Shown: positions 1 to 5,702 of the stretch, in pieces
How positions within the stretch are numbered: position 1 is the first letter of the stretch
How the letters are laid out: the number at the start of each line of letters is the position of its first letter
Notes under the pieces: model-generated
Told to the model about the DNA's origin: nothing
The model's database searches: none
The model's input: the letters and a program-made list of their open reading frames with translations, nothing else
Program-made: the position numbers and the translations under genes
DNA from: Dysgonamonadaceae bacterium
Lineage (GTDB): Bacteria; Bacteroidota; Bacteroidia; Bacteroidales; Azobacteroidaceae
Assembly (NCBI GenBank): GCA_031260235.1
Contig: JAIRKG010000105.1
Location: 1 to 12,780, forward strand
Length of the DNA stretch: 12,780 nucleotides
Direction: 5' to 3'

Positions 1-164
1 CTTTATATTGGAAGCATGTTGAATATCGCGCGTTGAATGGGCCAAACAGAGGTGAGCACCAGCAGCATTTTGAAACATTGAGATTTCGTGACACTCTATC
101 TTCCATCATGCAAAAAGACACCACGATGTTGGAAAAATTCAGCGAATATTATAACCAAAAGTAA
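1..164 (+). CDS. C-terminal end of a small hypothetical protein, paralogue of the next gene (5' end outside window)
   Basis: The reading frame starting at base 3 is open from the left edge to a TAA at 162-164, giving 53 residues that end in IMQKDTTMLEKFSEYYNQK. The last 32 residues match the C-terminus of the following gene almost position for position (DTL-SIMQKD-TMLEKF-EYYN-K). At DNA level, bases 91-182 match 610-701 at 87 of 92 positions. It is therefore the tail of a tandem paralogue. The function is unknown; by analogy with its neighbour the missing N-terminus probably carries a lipoprotein signal peptide, but this cannot be seen here. The next gene starts 21 bp downstream, so the two are probably co-transcribed. 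Confidence 0.75.
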   Translation, partial: LYWKHVEYRALNGPNRGEHQQHFETLRFRDTLSSIMQKDTTMLEKFSEYYNQK

Positions 165-185
165 AAACAAAAACAGTTGGAAGAT

Positions 186-683
186 ATGAATAGATTAACC
201 ATATTGTTTGTTTTATTTTGTTTGCTTGCCGGTTGCGAAAAAACTGTTTACACTTCTTCGGAGCTTTGGAAATCGTTAGTGAATGAAACGGATCGTGACC
301 TTTTTTATGTTGTGCATACTACAGAAAGAAGTGATAGCGCTTTTGCGGATAGCCACGACAGCATTGGTTTTTATTTTGAGAAGCATAAAACAATAATAAC
401 AACATTTCTTGGAGGATATATCCGTGATATTGATCATATTTTCTCTCTTGAAGAAGAACTATATAATTTGACAGACACTTGTTCTTTTTTCCATCAAGGT
501 CCTTGGGTTATCGGCGATTGGAGAGATACTCTATATCAGGAAAATATTTTCCGTAGTTATGACGGAAATTTTTTAAACGAAAAGAATTCGGAAACATTAG
601 TGGTAACAGACACTCTATTTTCCATCATGCAAAAAGACTCCACGATGTTGGAAAAATTCGGTGAATATTATAACAAAAAGTAA
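186..683 (+). CDS. Hypothetical lipoprotein, 165 aa
   Basis: The function is not recognised. From the ATG at 186 the protein begins MNRLTILFVLFCLLAGC, a classic signal peptidase II signal: one positive residue, a hydrophobic core and the lipobox LAGC with the lipidated Cys at residue 17. It is therefore predicted to be a membrane-anchored lipoprotein. An in-frame TTG at 177 would add three residues but gives no better signal, so the ATG is preferred. The mature part is about 149 residues, rich in Asp, Glu, Phe and Tyr, with no further membrane segments. The last 30 residues are shared with the truncated gene upstream, showing a tandem duplication. A strong terminator follows at 741-787. No enzyme motif is visible. 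Confidence 0.8.
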   Translation: MNRLTILFVLFCLLAGCEKTVYTSSELWKSLVNETDRDLFYVVHTTERSDSAFADSHDSIGFYFEKHKTIITTFLGGYIRDIDHIFSLEEELYNLTDTCSFFHQGPWVIGDWRDTLYQENIFRSYDGNFLNEKNSETLVVTDTLFSIMQKDSTMLEKFGEYYNKK

Positions 684-740
684 AAACAAAAACAGTTGGA
701 AAGTTCCTAAATCCTTTCTTTTAGCGAGGAACGTAAACAA

Positions 741-790
741 AAAAAACTCCGAAATCAGGTTTGTGTACCTATATTTCGGAGTTTTTTGTT
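741..790 (+). terminator. Rho-independent terminator after the lipoprotein pair
   Basis: A 15-bp perfect inverted repeat (741-755 with 773-787) has the core ACTCCGAAAT/ATTTCGGAGT. A second inner stem lies inside the loop (AGGT 757-760 with ACCT 767-770). It is preceded by an A tract and followed by a T tract, so it could work in both directions. It lies 58 bp after the lipoprotein stop. Confidence 0.85.
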
Positions 791-840
791 TGGCAGGCAA
801 TCCCGGTGATGGTTACATTTGGCTTTGAATAAGTATATTC

Positions 841-879
841 AAATGTACCACGCAAATGTACAGGGTAAATGTAAAGTAT
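841..879. repeat. 13-bp tandem repeat, three units
   Basis: The heptamer AAATGTA begins at 841, 854 and 867, exactly 13 bp apart. The remaining six bases of each unit vary (ccacgc, cagggt, aagtat). No gene covers this stretch: between the terminator at 790 and the repeats from 943 onward I see no credible coding region. Confidence 0.5.
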
Positions 880-942
880 GCAAACCCAAGTTACTTTCGT
901 TGCGGTTTACTTTGCGGGCAAGCCACGATATTGAACGTTCCT

Positions 943-1018
943 GGCGAGGGCACAAGCCCGAAGCAATCCGGAAAAGAAAGAAATGGATTGCCGCGCCGCT
1001 ACGCGGCTCGCAATGACG
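943..1018. repeat. Dispersed composite inverted repeat, copy A1 (left arm decayed)
   Basis: A degenerate left arm (943-969, ...GCGAGGGC...GAAGCAATCC) is joined through a purine-rich spacer (GGAAAAGAAAGAAA) to an intact right arm (TGGATTGCC...CTCGCAATGACG). The right arm carries its own small hairpin, CCGCTACGCGG. Bases 959-1018 match 10208-10267 at 56 of 60 positions in the same orientation. It has no coding potential of its own and resembles the short palindromic, MITE-like or REP-like elements scattered between genes in many bacteria. Confidence 0.8.
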
Positions 1019-1031
1019 AAGCGGGGTTGCA

Positions 1032-1112
1032 AATTATAGGCTTTTAACGTATAATTATAGGCTCTGAACATATAATTATACTCTCCGAACATATAATTAT
1101 ACTCTTTTAGAA
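1032..1112. repeat. 21-bp tandem repeat, three full units plus a partial fourth
   Basis: The heptamer AATTATA begins at 1032, 1053, 1074 and 1095, an exact 21-bp period. Units 2 and 3 share the ending GAACATAT, and the fourth unit is cut short after about 18 bp. The array is A/T-rich, about two helical turns per unit, and sits between dispersed repeat copies A1 and A2. It overlaps no plausible gene. Confidence 0.75.
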
Positions 1113-1183
1113 TAGTCGGCGATACTTTTCAGTATCAAAATAACACAAAAAGAGTGCAATTTGATTATTTGCAGTGTTTTTTC

Positions 1184-1212
1184 TGGATTGCTTCGCTTCG
1201 CTCGCAATGACG
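1184..1212. repeat. Dispersed repeat half-element, copy A2
   Basis: This is a single right-arm type unit, TGGATTGC then CTTCGCTTCG then CTCGCAATGACG. It keeps the same ends as copies A1 and B2 but has a shortened centre. Confidence 0.7.
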
Positions 1213-1225
1213 TAGTGTTCTTTTC

Positions 1226-1260
1226 CGGATTACTTCACTGCTTCGCAGTTCGCAATGACG
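1226..1260. repeat. Dispersed repeat half-element, copy A3 (degenerate)
   Basis: CGGATTAC...TTCGCAATGACG encloses an internal hairpin, ACTGCTTCGCAGT. It has the same end sequences as A2 with several substitutions, and lies about 65 bp before the promoter of the beta-barrel gene. Confidence 0.65.
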
Positions 1261-1323
1261 GCTACGGGGTTCCGGATTTTTTTATTCTGTTTCAGGGATT
1301 TAGATAAATCAATGGATAAATTA

Positions 1324-1355
1324 TTTGCATATTATTTTTTAATTTACTTACTTTG
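1324..1355 (+). promoter_or_regulatory. Bacteroidetes-type promoter for the beta-barrel gene
   Basis: TTTG at 1324-1327 is followed after 20 bp by TTACTTTG at 1348-1355, one mismatch from the TAnnTTTG -7 consensus. The predicted transcription start is near 1362, which leaves a leader of about 90 nt before the ATG at 1451. Confidence 0.6.
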
Positions 1356-1450
1356 CATCGCTTTATTCGTCAAAAAGTGTAATGACCTCTCGCTTTTTTT
1401 ATTTTATTAATCGCTCACGTGGAGGTGGTGGGCAAAAAAAATTTATAAAT

Positions 1451-2086
1451 ATGTTTAAAAAATTTGTTATTTTAGTAGTAGCTGTTTTTACGGCAAGTAG
1501 TTATGCACAAGCACAAGAATCGTACAAGCCGGCAAGCGGTGATTTTTCGGTTGAAGTTGGAGTTTCTCCGTTTTCAGAAGACGGACCTGTTGTTTCAGAC
1601 GGATCTTTAACGGGTACTTATTTCATATCCGAAAAATGGGCGGTCAGGTTGGAATTGGGATTAGATTTTGCTCGGGACTATTTTAATAACGGAGAAAAAG
1701 GCTATGACAGAGTGTCCGTCAAAGAACAAACCTCTGTATTTGCTTTATCTCCCGGTATTAGCTATTATTTCTCCGGAACAGATAGATTGTCTCCTTTCAT
1801 TGGAGGCGCTTTGCTTTTTGCAAACAGTTATGCAAAGGAGACCACCGAACAAGGTAACTATAGTGAAACAAAAACCCTTATTGAGAATGGTGAATCATTC
1901 ACTGCTTTCGGGCTTGGCGTATATACCGGATTTGATTATTACATTGCTAAGAAGATCTATTTAGGTATTGAAGTCGGATTGATAGGCGTTTCCACATCTA
2001 TTCCGACTCCCGACAAAAGCTCGGTCGGAGCATTCAATCTGTCTTTCGCCGCTAATCCTTCAATTCGTTTGGGATATAGTTTCTAA
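1451..2086 (+). CDS. Outer-membrane beta-barrel protein, 211 aa
   Basis: The ATG at 1451 gives an N-terminus MFKKFVILVVAVFTASSYAQAQ, a signal peptidase I type signal with likely cleavage after Ala19 or Ala21. The mature part alternates polar and hydrophobic residues in strand-like stretches (FSVEVGVSPF, WAVRLELGLDF, GISYYF, FIGGALLF, FGLGVYTGFDYY, IYLGIEVGLIGVS) and ends in RLGYSF, whose terminal Phe is typical of BAM-inserted barrels. This fits the small porin-like 'outer membrane beta-barrel' families of Bacteroidota; the ligand is unknown. The frame stays open upstream to an ATG at 1382, but that extension (MTSRFFYF..., with a Gly run) would bury the signal peptide, so 1451 is preferred. 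Promoter and terminator sit on either side, indicating a single-gene unit. Confidence 0.85.
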   Translation: MFKKFVILVVAVFTASSYAQAQESYKPASGDFSVEVGVSPFSEDGPVVSDGSLTGTYFISEKWAVRLELGLDFARDYFNNGEKGYDRVSVKEQTSVFALSPGISYYFSGTDRLSPFIGGALLFANSYAKETTEQGNYSETKTLIENGESFTAFGLGVYTGFDYYIAKKIYLGIEVGLIGVSTSIPTPDKSSVGAFNLSFAANPSIRLGYSF

Positions 2087-2114
2087 ACCGGATAGATTGT
2101 TTTAATTTTAAAAT

Positions 2115-2157
2115 AAAAATGAACATTCCTTTAATCAGGTTTGTTCATTTTTTTTAT
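2115..2157 (+). terminator. Rho-independent terminator of the beta-barrel gene
   Basis: AAAAATGAAC (2115-2124) pairs perfectly with GTTCATTTTT (2143-2152) and is followed by further T residues. The loop contains a small inner stem (CCT/AGG). It begins 28 bp after the stop codon. Confidence 0.8.
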
Positions 2158-2184
2158 TTAACTCGTGTTACACAAAAAGGACGT

Positions 2185-2244
2185 CCGTTTTTCGGTTAGC
2201 GACAGCGAAAACGGCACTCATTGCAAAATCACTAATGCAATGAG
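2185..2244. repeat. Two adjacent hairpins between convergent transcription units
   Basis: The first hairpin (2185-2214) pairs CCGTTTTTCG with GCGAAAACGG with one bulge. The second (2217-2244) is a perfect 9-bp inverted repeat, CTCATTGCA/TGCAATGAG, around a 10-nt loop. Neither is followed by a clear T tract on either strand. They lie about 25 bp past the end of the DUF3990 cassette and could end its transcript, protect its 3' end, or mark a cassette boundary. Confidence 0.5.
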
Positions 2245-2266
2245 ACTATATCGCCCCCTTTTACAC

Positions 2267-2503
2267 CTAAATTTTTGATAGTTCGTTCATTTTTCTGTCA
2301 ATATCTTCAAAAGCGTTTTCGAGTCGCTCGGTGTGATATTGTTCGTACATTGCGTTAATATAGTCAATCTGCCCTGTTTCTTCCCATTTTTTTAGGATTT
2401 CAGGGGCGATTGTATTTTTATATTCTGCGTACTTTTCGAGCAAATAGGCAAAAAAATACACTTTGTTGGATTTTATTCTTGGTATGTTTTCAAACCATTC
2501 CAT
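2267..2503 (-). CDS. Small DUF3791-like protein, 78 aa, third gene of the DUF3990 cassette
   Basis: This is a small acidic protein without signal peptide or membrane segment, presumably cytoplasmic. The stretch VYFFAYLLEKYAEYKN followed by IDYINAMYEQYHTERLENAF and EDID resembles DUF3791. From memory, that family has an N-terminal helix ending in EnYA, then IDYL...YdvLHTqg and a C-terminal vEDIdeyl. The match rests on memory of the family pattern and was not searched. The gene follows the 81-residue gene after 4 bp, so translation is probably coupled. The inferred role is a partner, perhaps an antitoxin or regulator, of the DUF3990 protein. Confidence 0.65.
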   Translation of the reverse strand: MEWFENIPRIKSNKVYFFAYLLEKYAEYKNTIAPEILKKWEETGQIDYINAMYEQYHTERLENAFEDIDRKMNELSKI

Positions 2504-2507
2504 AATT

Positions 2508-2753
2508 TTATATCGTTTGAATATATGTTGAATTTCGCGGGTTGCCTGTTGCGATTTCAGATTGATACAAGTCCCAAATTACCAACGGCGATTCCCAATA
2601 CAGTTTATTGTCAGCATCTGCAAGCATTTTGTAAGTTTCGGAAAAAATATATTTACGCAATGCGTTTTCTTCGCTAACATTATATTTTTCAGCAATTAAA
2701 GGCACTAAAAATTGCTCGAAAAAGAACAAATAATCACTCATTTTCCAATTCAT
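2508..2753 (-). CDS. Small hypothetical protein, 81 aa, second gene of the DUF3990 cassette
   Basis: No firm family assignment. It is a predicted soluble, mostly helical, acidic protein with a conserved-looking centre (KYNVSEENALRKYIFSETYK, then MLADADNKLYWESP). This resembles short proteins that I recall next to DUF3990 genes, though I cannot confirm it. Its ATG overlaps the TGA of the DUF3990 gene by four bases (ATGA at 2750-2753), a classic coupling arrangement. With the third gene starting 4 bp after its stop, the three form one compact transcription unit. It could serve as antitoxin, chaperone or adaptor. Confidence 0.7.
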   Translation of the reverse strand: MNWKMSDYLFFFEQFLVPLIAEKYNVSEENALRKYIFSETYKMLADADNKLYWESPLVIWDLYQSEIATGNPRNSTYIQTI

Positions 2754-3253
2754 AACGGCATTATCTCCTTTAACTTTAATTGTTGTAACGATTTTTCTGT
2801 TTTGAAAACGACTTGGTCTTTTAATTTATCGGTTCGAAGTTGTCTTATAGCAAATTCTGCAAAAAAATCCTTTGAGTTAGGGTTTGTTTCAATAGCATTG
2901 ATATACGATTGAATTGTTGGAATAGTTGTGTCGTTGGCGACGGGTCCGATAATTAAATCACAATCGTCTTTTAAATCTATATTCAAACGGTGTTCGCAAA
3001 CAAAATCTAACCACTCTTTTGTAGGATTTTCAAAGCGAATAATCTGTAATTTATCCGAAAAATCAGCATCAAATTCATAAACATTCAACAGCGGAACACC
3101 TTTTTGAGAACGATTTACAACCATTTTTGCCCACGAAATTGCCTGTTCTTCGTCTGTAGTGGTGTAGAAACCCGCCCCAAAATCCAATGCCCGATTGGGT
3201 TTCAAAATTTTTGGCGTGTCAAATTTTATATTTGTTCCGTGATATACTTTCAT
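2750..3253 (-). CDS. DUF3990-family protein, putative ADP-ribosyltransferase-like, 167 aa
   Basis: The protein begins MKVYHGTNIKF and continues with LDFGAGFYTTTDEEQAISWA, matching the DUF3990 pattern: VYHGs near the N-terminus, then DFGkGFYtT..eQA..WA. Later segments DLIIGPVANDTTIPTI and DQVVFKTEKSL also fit that family. His5 of VYHG and Tyr30 of GFYT correspond to the His and Tyr of the H-Y-E pattern of ADP-ribosyltransferase folds; as I recall, DUF3990 is placed in that fold group. There is no signal peptide, so it is presumably cytoplasmic. An upstream in-frame ATG at 3277 would add eight residues, but the promoter predicts transcription starting only about 6 nt before it; starting at 3253 leaves a normal leader and the usual family N-terminus. 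First gene of a three-gene unit. Activity and target are inferred, not shown. Confidence 0.8.
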   Translation of the reverse strand: MKVYHGTNIKFDTPKILKPNRALDFGAGFYTTTDEEQAISWAKMVVNRSQKGVPLLNVYEFDADFSDKLQIIRFENPTKEWLDFVCEHRLNIDLKDDCDLIIGPVANDTTIPTIQSYINAIETNPNSKDFFAEFAIRQLRTDKLKDQVVFKTEKSLQQLKLKEIMPL

Positions 3254-3290
3254 TAGCGTTGCCTTAAATTTTCGCATACAAAATGTGTTG

Positions 3291-3320
3291 CAAAGATACT
3301 ATTCTCTGGGAATTAACAAT
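3291..3320 (-). promoter_or_regulatory. Promoter of the DUF3990 cassette
   Basis: On the - strand TATCTTTG (3298-3291) is a perfect TAnnTTTG -7 element. ATTG (3320-3317), one mismatch from TTTG, lies 18 bp upstream. The predicted start is near 3284, about 30 nt before the ATG at 3253. Confidence 0.6.
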
Positions 3321-3371
3321 TAAATTTCGCAATCTTTAACCGTTTTTTACTGTGGGTTACTTCGTTTTCGG

Positions 3372-3920
3372 TCATCGCTTGGGCATTGTTTTGCGCGAAA
3401 ATTCGCAACCGCAATATTGCTGATTGTAAAACCCGTTCTCTTTGAGTAGGATGGCGCGGCGTTCGCTCATACCGTCTTTTCGCCAGTTCCTGTCCCAAAA
3501 AATAATATTCGCGTGAGCGGTAACGGCTTGCTTGCCGGCTTCTGCAATCTGCGCAAGGTCTTTCCAGCGAGACGAGCCTAAGGTCGTAGCAATCGTATCG
3601 AATCCTTTTTCATTGGCGAGCCGCGCCGTTGCCGACAGGCGCATCCGGAAACATTCCAGGCAACGTATCCCTCGTTCCGGCTCCCCTTCCAATCCTGCAA
3701 TGCTCTTTAACCACAAATCGTGACTATAGTCGCCGGCAATAATTTCCAAGCCTGATTGACGGGCGAAACGGCTACATTCTTTTTTTCGGATTTCATATTC
3801 TTCCATCGGATAAATATTCGGATTAAAATAAAACAGCACGGGGCGTATTTCCCGTTCAAGCAGGTATTCAATAATAGCCGCCGAACAAGGTGCACAACAG
3901 ACATGAAGTAAAAGTTTCAT
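3372..3920 (-). CDS. queH: Epoxyqueuosine reductase QueH, 182 aa
   Basis: QueH (former DUF208) carries out the last step of queuosine synthesis, reducing epoxyqueuosine in the tRNA anticodon wobble position; it is the cobalamin-independent alternative to QueG. The family hallmarks are all present: HVCCAPC at residues 6-12, the NPNIYPMEEYEIRK stretch at 33-46, the CLEC pair (Cys87, Cys90) before FRMRL, and YCGCEFS with Cys170 and Cys172 near the C-terminus. These cysteines hold the iron-sulfur cluster and metal centre in the family. The length is typical and there is no signal peptide, so it acts in the cytoplasm. It is transcribed divergently from galK out of a 101-bp spacer. No other queuosine genes are in the window. 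Confidence 0.92.
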   Translation of the reverse strand: MKLLLHVCCAPCSAAIIEYLLEREIRPVLFYFNPNIYPMEEYEIRKKECSRFARQSGLEIIAGDYSHDLWLKSIAGLEGEPERGIRCLECFRMRLSATARLANEKGFDTIATTLGSSRWKDLAQIAEAGKQAVTAHANIIFWDRNWRKDGMSERRAILLKENGFYNQQYCGCEFSRKTMPKR

Positions 3921-3941
3921 TGAGATTTACGAATAAAAATG

Positions 3942-3949
3942 CAAATTTA
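3942..3949 (-). promoter_or_regulatory. queH: Predicted -7 element of the queH promoter
   Basis: On the - strand TAAATTTG is a perfect TAnnTTTG, 22 bp upstream of the queH ATG. No clear TTTG is seen at the expected -33 distance, so the promoter may be weak or depend on an activator. Confidence 0.45.
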
Positions 3950-3957
3950 TCATTTTT

Positions 3958-3992
3958 TTTGCCATAGATAAGGATTAATCTTTGTACTTTTG
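3958..3992 (+). promoter_or_regulatory. galK: Predicted galK-kdsC promoter
   Basis: TTTG at 3958-3961 and a perfect TACTTTTG at 3985-3992 are 23 bp apart, at the long end of the usual spacing. Predicted transcription starts near 3999, 20-25 nt before the galK ATG at 4022. Confidence 0.55.
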
Positions 3993-4021
3993 ACTCAATT
4001 TCAATTTATAAAAATATTATT

Positions 4022-5170
4022 ATGAACACTACAAAAATTCAAGAAAAATTCAGTAACTTGTATGGAGAAGGCGGCGCGTTATACGTTTCTCCCGGAAGAA
4101 TTAACCTTATCGGCGAACATACCGATTATAACGGCGGATTTGTACTCCCCGGCGCCATTGATAAGGCAATGTATTGCAGCGTGAAGGCAAACGGTTCAAG
4201 TAAAGTAAGAGCATTTGCCCTTGATTTGAATGAATCGGCAGCGTTTGGTCCGAAAGAAGAAGACAAGCCCGAAAAAGGTTGGGCGAAGTACATTTTCGGC
4301 GTATGCCGCGAAATGAATAAAAAGGGTAGGGAAGTCCCCGGATTCGACATTGTTATTTCCGGCGATGTGCCGCTGGGAGCTGGAATGTCATCGTCGGCAG
4401 CGCTGGAGAGCACAGTGGGATTTGCTTTGAATGATTTGTTTAATCTTGGTTTCGACCGTCAGGAACTGGCGTTGATCGGACAGGCTACGGAACACAATTA
4501 CGTAGGTGTAAAATGCGGAATTATGGATCAATTCATTTCCTGTCTGGGTAAAAAAGGCTCTTTGCTGCGTTTGGATTGCCGTTCGCTGGAATATGAATAT
4601 GTTCCGTTTGCGCCCAAAGGCTATAAACTTGTGTTAATCAACACTTGCGTGGAACATAATTTGGCGGCAGGCGGGGAATACAACAAGCGTCGCGAATCCT
4701 GTGAACGGGTTGTCGCCGAAATTGCCAAAACGCATCCCGAGGTGAAACTGCTCCGCGACGCGACGCTCGATCAGTTGAAAGCGGTAAAAGGAAAAGTTGA
4801 TGCGACGGACTATATCCGCTCGGAATTTGTGGTGGAAGAAATTCAACGTCTGCTCGACACTTGCGACGCTTTACAGAAAAACGATTATGAAACCGTTGGC
4901 AGGAAAATGTATGAAACGCACGAAGGGTTAAGCAAAAAATATTCGGTAAGTTGTCCCGAATTGGACTTTTTGAACGAACAGGCAGGTAAATACGGCGTAA
5001 CCGGTTCGCGCGTAATGGGCGGCGGCTTCGGCGGTTGTACAATCAATTTGGTGAAAGAAAACAAAATCGAAGAATTTATTAAAGGAGCGACCGAAGCTTA
5101 CGAAAACAAATTCAATATCAAACCCAAAATCTATGATGTTGTAATCGGCGACGGAGCAAGAAAACTTTAA
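4022..5170 (+). CDS. galK: Galactokinase, 382 aa
   Basis: GalK phosphorylates alpha-D-galactose at C1 with ATP, the entry step of the Leloir pathway, in the cytoplasm. All three GHMP-kinase motifs are visible. The galactokinase signature GRINLIGEHTDYNGG lies at residues 25-39, with the catalytic Arg as Arg26. The ATP-binding motif PLGAGMSSSAALE is near 117-129, and the C-terminal GGGFGGC near 333-339. GIMDQF contains the expected catalytic Asp (Asp169). The length matches the family. The ATG at 4022 follows an A/T-rich leader and gives a start just before the conserved SPGR segment, so it is accepted. kdsC starts 10 bp after the stop, indicating an operon. No galT, galE or mutarotase gene is in the window. 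Confidence 0.95.
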   Translation: MNTTKIQEKFSNLYGEGGALYVSPGRINLIGEHTDYNGGFVLPGAIDKAMYCSVKANGSSKVRAFALDLNESAAFGPKEEDKPEKGWAKYIFGVCREMNKKGREVPGFDIVISGDVPLGAGMSSSAALESTVGFALNDLFNLGFDRQELALIGQATEHNYVGVKCGIMDQFISCLGKKGSLLRLDCRSLEYEYVPFAPKGYKLVLINTCVEHNLAAGGEYNKRRESCERVVAEIAKTHPEVKLLRDATLDQLKAVKGKVDATDYIRSEFVVEEIQRLLDTCDALQKNDYETVGRKMYETHEGLSKKYSVSCPELDFLNEQAGKYGVTGSRVMGGGFGGCTINLVKENKIEEFIKGATEAYENKFNIKPKIYDVVIGDGARKL

Positions 5171-5180
5171 AAACAAGTGT

Positions 5181-5699
5181 ATGATTAATTATGATTTGCT
5201 GAAAATACGGGGATTTGTCTTTGATGTGGACGGCGTTTTGTCGCCAGAATCCATTCCTTTGCATCCCAACGGCGAACCGATGCGGATTGTGAATACCAAA
5301 GACGGTTATGCCATGCAACTCGCCGTTAAAAAAGGTTTTCAGATGGGAATTATCACCGGTGGGGATTCGGAAGCCGTCAGGATTCGTTTCGGAAAATTAG
5401 GATTTCAGCATATATACTTGAGAGCAAAAGATAAAATTAAAATGTTTCACGATTTCATGGAAAAAACAGGATTGAAACCGGAGGAAATTTGCTATGTCGG
5501 CGACGATATTCCCGATTATGAAATCATGAAAACGGCAGGTTTGCCGGCATGTCCGTCCGACGCTGTTCTCGAAATCAAAGAGATTGCCCTGTACATCTCG
5601 CCGAAAGAAGGAGGCAAAGGTGTCGGACGCGATATTATCGAACAGGTATTGAAAGTTCATGGAATTTGGATGTCCGACGATGAAGCATTTGGATGGTAA
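5181..5699 (+). CDS. kdsC: 3-deoxy-D-manno-octulosonate 8-phosphate phosphatase (KdsC-type HAD phosphatase), 172 aa
   Basis: A HAD-superfamily phosphatase of the capless KdsC type. It is predicted to hydrolyse KDO-8-phosphate to KDO for the lipopolysaccharide core. Motif I is FDVDGVLS with nucleophile Asp15 and Asp17; motif II is the Thr of IITGG (Thr59); the motif III Lys is probably Lys85 in AKDKIKMF; motif IV is GDDIPD (residues 107-112). The C-terminal GGKGVGRDIIEQVL segment matches the KdsC tail that reaches into the neighbouring subunit's active site in the tetramer, and the final DEAFGW is characteristic of Bacteroidetes homologues as I recall them. It is 10 bp downstream of galK, so co-transcribed. 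A phosphatase for a related sugar phosphate is a less likely alternative. Confidence 0.85.
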   Translation: MINYDLLKIRGFVFDVDGVLSPESIPLHPNGEPMRIVNTKDGYAMQLAVKKGFQMGIITGGDSEAVRIRFGKLGFQHIYLRAKDKIKMFHDFMEKTGLKPEEICYVGDDIPDYEIMKTAGLPACPSDAVLEIKEIALYISPKEGGKGVGRDIIEQVLKVHGIWMSDDEAFGW

Positions 5700-5702
5700 G
5701 CC

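Noticed and set aside
177..185. TTG start for the lipoprotein
   Set aside because: The ATG nine bases later gives a standard lipoprotein signal. The TTG lies in a string that is also present after the stop of this gene, so it is repeat-derived.
819..1092. Open frames on both strands of about 60 codons across the repeats
   Set aside because: They consist of the dispersed and 21-bp repeats (the - strand frame just reads the repeat as a 7-residue period), lack family features, and overlap each other.
1032..1112. CRISPR array
   Set aside because: The 21-bp units are contiguous with no spacers, and no cas genes are present.
1382..1450. Longer N-terminus for the beta-barrel protein
   Set aside because: The extra 23 residues would place a Gly-rich, charged stretch before a perfect signal peptide; the ATG at 1451 is the natural start.
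2185..2244. Integron attC site
   Set aside because: The hairpins lack the RYYYAAC and GTTRRRY ends required for attC, and there is no integrase gene.
4638..5042. Antisense frames opposite galK
   Set aside because: galK is fully supported by its motifs. The opposite frames show Arg/Cys-rich low-information composition typical of shadows.
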